Source: Novosphingopyxis iocasae (GTDB lineage: Bacteria > Pseudomonadota > Alphaproteobacteria > Sphingomonadales > Sphingomonadaceae). Taken from it: DNA of 64,000 nt. Below, one piece after another: positions 60,369-64,000 of the stretch. The stretch covers positions 2,976,501-3,040,500 of the forward strand of contig NZ_CP060495.1 of assembly GCF_014334095.1 (NCBI RefSeq), written 5' to 3'. A model generated the notes under the pieces. That model was not told the origin of the DNA. It saw only the letters and a program-made list of their open reading frames with translations, and did no database searches. Position numbers and translations under genes: made by a program. Position 1 is the stretch's first letter. Every line of letters begins with the position of its first letter.

Positions 60369-62507
60369 ATGTCTGTCATTGTCATTGCTATCATCTGCGG
60401 CCTCATCGCCGTACTTTACGGGTTCATTACCAGTCGTCAGGTTCTTGGGGCCGATGCCGGTAATTCAACTATGCAGGAGATTGCTGGCGCGATCCAAACG
60501 GGTGCCAAGGCCTATCTTGGCCGGCAGTATCGTACGATCGCCATTGTCGGTGTCGTCGTCGCGATACTGGTGTTCGTCTTCCTCGGCATTACGTCCGCGG
60601 TAGGCTTCGTCATCGGAGCCATTCTATCGGGCGTTGCGGGCTATATCGGGATGAACATCTCGGTCCGTTCCAATGTGCGGACCGCGCAGGCCGCCTCGAC
60701 CAGCCTGCAGAGCGGCCTTACCGTTGCTTTCCGCGCGGGGGCCGTTACCGGGATGCTGGTGGCCGGCTTGGCGCTGCTCGCGATCTCGGTGTTCTTCTGG
60801 TATCTGACGGGCCCAGCCGGTTATCGCCCGGACAATCGAACGGTGGTCGACGCTCTGGTTGCACTGGCCTTCGGTGCCTCGCTCATCTCCATCTTTGCGC
60901 GTCTGGGCGGTGGCATCTTCACCAAGGCGGCGGACGTCGGTGCCGATCTGGTCGGCAAGGTGGAAGCAGGCATTCCGGAAGACGATCCGCGTAATCCGGC
61001 GACCATCGCCGACAATGTGGGCGATAATGTCGGCGACTGTGCGGGCATGGCTGCCGATCTTTTCGAGACCTATGTCGTCACCGTGGGCGCCACGATGGTG
61101 CTGTCCGCGCTGCTGGTCGATGTCGGCAATGCGGCGCTCCTCAATCTCATGAGCCTGCCGCTGCTGGTCGGCGGCGCATGTATCATCACCTCGATCATCG
61201 GCACCTATTTCGTGCGCCTGGGCGGCGGCACCAACATCATGGGCGCGCTGTACAAGGGCTTTCTGGTCACTGCGATCTTGTCAATTCCGGCCATCTATCT
61301 CGCGACGCAGTACATCTTCGGGGATATGAGCGCACCGATCGGCGGCGATCTCGCAACGGACGGGTTCACCGCCGAGACCGGGGCCAGCACCGTTGCCAGC
61401 TTCACCGGCTGGGACCTTTTCTTCTCCATGATGGTCGGGCTCGCCGTGACCGGGCTGATCATCTGGATTACCGAATATTACACCGGCACCAATTACCGCC
61501 CGGTCCGCTCGATCGCCCGATCCTCGGAAACCGGCCATGGCACCAACGTCATCCAGGGGCTAGCAATCAGCCTGGAGGCGACCGCCTTGCCAACGCTGGT
61601 GATCTGCGTCGGCATCGTCATCGCCTATCAGCTGGCGGGTCTTATCGGCATCGCCTTTGCGGCCACGGCTATGCTGGCGCTTGCCGGCATGGTGGTCGCG
61701 CTCGATGCCTATGGCCCGGTGACCGATAACGCAGGCGGTATCGCCGAAATGGCGGGGCTGGATGACAGTGTGCGAGAGAAAACCGACGCACTCGACGCGG
61801 TGGGTAACACCACCAAGGCGGTGACAAAGGGCTATGCCATAGGTTCGGCGGGCCTCGCCGCGCTGGTGCTGTTCGGCGCTTATACGACCGACCTCGATGA
61901 GTTCTTTCCGGACCTCAACGTCGATTTCTCGCTCAGCAATCCATACGTCATCGTGGGGCTGCTCCTCGGCGCGCTGCTGCCCTATCTGTTCGGCGCGATG
62001 GGCATGACCGCCGTTGGCCGCGCCGCGGGTGCTGTGGTCGAGGAAGTGCGCGGGCAGTTCCGTGATAATCCCGGCATCATGCAGGGCACCGCCAAGCCGG
62101 ATTACGGGCGTACCGTGGATCTTGTCACCAAGGCGGCGATCAAGGAGATGATCGTCCCCTCGCTCTTGCCGGTGCTGGCCCCGATTGTGGTCTATTTCGT
62201 CATCACTTTGGTGGCGGGGCAGGCTAATGGCTTCGCGGCTCTGGGCGCACTGCTTCTGGGCGTGATCGTGTCCGGCCTGTTCGTAGCGCTGTCGATGACG
62301 GCGGGCGGCGGCGCGTGGGACAACGCAAAAAAATATATCGAAGACGGCCATCATGGTGGCAAGGGATCCGAGGCGCACAAGGCCGCGGTGACCGGCGACA
62401 CGGTGGGCGATCCTTACAAGGACACCGCCGGCCCCGCGGTCAATCCGATGATCAAGATCACCAATATCGTGGCACTATTGCTGCTCGCCGCGCTGGCAGC
62501 AGTTTAG
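60369..62507 (+). CDS. hppA: Membrane-bound proton-pumping pyrophosphatase, K+-independent type
   Basis: A 712-residue pump with about 16 helices that couples PPi hydrolysis to H+ export. The active-site loop [20 protein letters not shown] continues into [18 protein letters not shown]. Residue 483 is Lys in [14 protein letters not shown]+-dependent enzymes have Ala there, so this one should not need potassium. The second acidic half with [11 protein letters not shown] and [14 protein letters not shown] is complete. An AGGAGGGG lies about 13 bases before the ATG. Confidence 0.97.
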   Translation: MSVIVIAIICGLIAVLYGFITSRQVLGADAGNSTMQEIAGAIQTGAKAYLGRQYRTIAIVGVVVAILVFVFLGITSAVGFVIGAILSGVAGYIGMNISVRSNVRTAQAASTSLQSGLTVAFRAGAVTGMLVAGLALLAISVFFWYLTGPAGYRPDNRTVVDALVALAFGASLISIFARLGGGIFTKAADVGADLVGKVEAGIPEDDPRNPATIADNVGDNVGDCAGMAADLFETYVVTVGATMVLSALLVDVGNAALLNLMSLPLLVGGACIITSIIGTYFVRLGGGTNIMGALYKGFLVTAILSIPAIYLATQYIFGDMSAPIGGDLATDGFTAETGASTVASFTGWDLFFSMMVGLAVTGLIIWITEYYTGTNYRPVRSIARSSETGHGTNVIQGLAISLEATALPTLVICVGIVIAYQLAGLIGIAFAATAMLALAGMVVALDAYGPVTDNAGGIAEMAGLDDSVREKTDALDAVGNTTKAVTKGYAIGSAGLAALVLFGAYTTDLDEFFPDLNVDFSLSNPYVIVGLLLGALLPYLFGAMGMTAVGRAAGAVVEEVRGQFRDNPGIMQGTAKPDYGRTVDLVTKAAIKEMIVPSLLPVLAPIVVYFVITLVAGQANGFAALGALLLGVIVSGLFVALSMTAGGGAWDNAKKYIEDGHHGGKGSEAHKAAVTGDTVGDPYKDTAGPAVNPMIKITNIVALLLLAALAAV

Positions 62508-62532
62508 TTCATTATTACGATCGGGATAGCGG

Positions 62533-62562
62533 GCTGCCGGCAGTTCCGGCGGCCCTTTCTCT
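62533..62562 (+). terminator. Terminator after hppA
   Basis: GGGCTGCCGG (62533-62542) pairs with CCGGCGGCCC (62548-62557) with one G-U pair, followed by a T-rich TTTCTCTT. Confidence 0.75.
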
Positions 62563-62628
62563 TGGCCGCGACTTTAGCCGAATCTTTGCGAATAGCTTCT
62601 AGAACAAGCCGCTTAGGGAGCGTGCGGC

Positions 62629-63819
62629 TTGAACCAGACTATATTTCCGGAGGCCTTCGAAGGCGCAGTGCCAGCGCCGGTGCCGATTGCGGCACCAGGT
62701 TCGGTGCAGGCCGAGCTGGTGGCGGCAAGCGCGATTGATGCTGCGCTCTTATGGGCATGGCAGGAGCTGGACCGGCAAACCACCGGCACCAATGTGTTTT
62801 CCGAAAGCAAGATTCTGCCTGCGGCTTTGGCCCATTGTGACCCGGACGGCCGCGCGCAGCTGTTCCTGCTCTGGCAAGGTATTCCGCGGCTAAGCCAGTT
62901 GATCGGGCTGATGCCGCTTTCGCTCGAGCCGCTTTATGGAAACCGGCCCGTTCCTAACTGGCAGAACTGGCTGCATCCCAATGCCTTTCTGGGCAACCCG
63001 CTGATCGCGCACGGGCATGAGCAGGCCTTTTGGGAGGCACTGCTTGCTTATTGCGATGCGCATGCGGGGCGCGGCCTCTTCTTCCATCTCGATTGCTTTG
63101 CACTGGACAATCCAGCGTCTCGGACGCTCTTCAACCTATGCGAGGACCAGCGCCGCCGCTGCGATATCGTGCGGCGGCACGAGCGGGCCTTCCTCCAGTC
63201 TCCGCTCGGTTCGGATGCCTATTACGAACAGGCCGTCCGGTCCAAGAAGCGCAAGGAACTAAGGCGTCAGAAGCGGCGGCTCGAAGATATGGGCGCGCTG
63301 ACATTCGACCGGAGCGAGGGCGGCGAAGGACTGGAGCGCTGGGTCGATGAATTCCTCGCGCTGGAGGCGGCCGGCTGGAAAGGGCAGGAAGAAAGCGCGC
63401 TGGGCAGCCAGGCGGACACCCGCGCGCTGTTCTGTGAAATGTTGGGGGCGCTGGCCGAGGCGGGCCGGCTGGAGTTGCTGGCGCTGCGTTTCGAAGGCGC
63501 GCCGATCGCGATGCTGGTCAATTTACGATCGGGCGAGGGCGTGTTCTCGTTCAAGACGACGTTCGACGAAGCCTTTGCGCGCTTTTCCCCGGGCGTGCTC
63601 TTGCAGATCGAGAATTACGCGCTGCTGGATCGGCCCGATGTCGCCTGGGCGGACAGCTGCGCGGCCCCCGATCACCCGATGATCGACAGTCTCTGGACCG
63701 AGCGGCGCGCGATCGGGCGCGTATCGATTGCCATTGGCGGCAAGGCCCGTCGGCTCGCCTTCGATGCGCTGCGAAAGGCGGAAGACTGGATGGCGGCGCG
63801 GCATGGAGACACGGCATGA
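62629..63819 (+). CDS. GNAT/FemAB-like acyltransferase
   Basis: A 396-residue protein. The centre has a Lys/Arg-rich segment (RSKKRKELRRQKRRLEDMG) just before a GNAT fold with LALRFEGAPIAMLVNL and FSFKTTFDEAFARFSPGVLL, typical of the Acetyltransf_6 (BioF2/FemAB-like) group that transfers acyl or aminoacyl groups in envelope or polysaccharide pathways. The start is TTG with AGGGAG about nine bases upstream. It overlaps the next gene by ATGA. Substrate unknown. Confidence 0.82.
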   Translation: MNQTIFPEAFEGAVPAPVPIAAPGSVQAELVAASAIDAALLWAWQELDRQTTGTNVFSESKILPAALAHCDPDGRAQLFLLWQGIPRLSQLIGLMPLSLEPLYGNRPVPNWQNWLHPNAFLGNPLIAHGHEQAFWEALLAYCDAHAGRGLFFHLDCFALDNPASRTLFNLCEDQRRRCDIVRRHERAFLQSPLGSDAYYEQAVRSKKRKELRRQKRRLEDMGALTFDRSEGGEGLERWVDEFLALEAAGWKGQEESALGSQADTRALFCEMLGALAEAGRLELLALRFEGAPIAMLVNLRSGEGVFSFKTTFDEAFARFSPGVLLQIENYALLDRPDVAWADSCAAPDHPMIDSLWTERRAIGRVSIAIGGKARRLAFDALRKAEDWMAARHGDTA

Positions 63820-64000
63820 CCAGAATATTCGACGATGAAACCACCACGCGCTTTGCGAAGCATTATCCCGAAACGCCGCACAGGTTGAACCATCATCTTC
63901 GCGTGCACGACCTGCTCACGCTGGAGGCCATCGCCGACCTGAGCGAGGCGCTTCCGGCAGGCAGCGTCGAATATCATCCCGGCGATTTGCCGGTCGGCAT
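63816..64000 (+). CDS. Unidentified protein (cut by window edge)
   Basis: The first 61 complete codons of a gene coupled by ATGA overlap to the FemAB-like acyltransferase. It begins MTRIFDDETTTRFAKHYPET and contains two His-rich spots (HRLNHHLRVHDLL). I do not recognise it with confidence; a cupin-like or hydroxylase-like protein is possible from the LPAGSVEYHPGDLP segment. It continues beyond the right edge. Confidence 0.7.
   Translation, partial: MTRIFDDETTTRFAKHYPETPHRLNHHLRVHDLLTLEAIADLSEALPAGSVEYHPGDLPVG

Noticed and set aside
1-64000. CRISPR arrays, prophage, integrated elements
   Set aside because: No regularly spaced direct repeats, integrase, transposase or phage structural genes were found.

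Overview
The window is a high-GC stretch of bacterial chromosome. Its gene content points to an alphaproteobacterium, most likely Sphingomonadales. Supporting markers are the NDUFA12 complex I subunit next to a DUF2155 lipoprotein, a SUV3-like helicase followed by an S4 protein, FdxA and CarD, the CobS/CobT pair, a short-form HisG, and a large integral-membrane pyrophosphatase. Several genes use GTG, TTG or possibly rarer starts. Putative promoters repeatedly show a TTGnnn, 16-17 bp, TAnnnn layout. The genus cannot be fixed from the sequence alone. I see no rRNA, no CRISPR array, no transposase, no integrase and no prophage.

Layout. Positions 1-1.6 kb hold apt (cut by the left edge) and a small DUF2975 / XRE regulator / tiny lipoprotein operon. 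Positions 1.7-10.2 kb hold the tRNA-Trp, secE, nusG, rplK, rplA transcription/translation block and the rplJ-rplL pair, all on the minus strand. The two halves are separated by a short-chain dehydrogenase, a bioF-bioD-bioA operon and a NAD(P)-binding protein. Positions 10.2-13.8 kb hold aat, the DUF2155/NDUFA12/DUF192/double cold-shock string and recX. Positions 13.9-21.5 kb hold a fatty acyl-AMP ligase, a membrane GGDEF-EAL protein, arsC, a gamma-carbonic anhydrase and a membrane spermidine-synthase-like protein.

Positions 21.5-33 kb hold hemB, an M23 endopeptidase, the SUV3-like helicase, S4, fdxA and carD cluster, two DUF2807 proteins and the bifunctional (p)ppGpp enzyme. Positions 33-42 kb mix regulators (HxlR, LytS/LytR), tadA with a Pmp3 peptide, small acidic lipoproteins, a CDP-alcohol phosphatidyltransferase, rpmB and several poorly known envelope proteins. 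Positions 42-51 kb hold putA behind a structured leader with a strong terminator, a D-2-hydroxyacid dehydrogenase, cysS, cobT and cobS. Positions 51-57 kb hold an HxlR-type regulator, two GSTs, an XRE regulator, J-domain and BolA proteins, a pirin and an alpha/beta hydrolase. Positions 56.9-62.5 kb hold hisG, hisD, nusB, thiL and hppA. The right edge has a FemAB-like acyltransferase and a truncated partner.

Most of the window is core metabolism and information processing. The parts that ordinary gene calls do not explain are mainly non-coding: a structured RNA-like leader with a 10-bp terminator before putA, a dispersed family of REPIN-like inverted repeats (three loci, four units), a second palindromic repeat after putA, and strong dyads at three regulator genes. 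A handful of poorly characterised small lipoproteins and membrane proteins, and a cobT gene with no standard start codon ahead of its N-terminal conserved segment, also deserve attention. I found no clear novel defence or mobile system.
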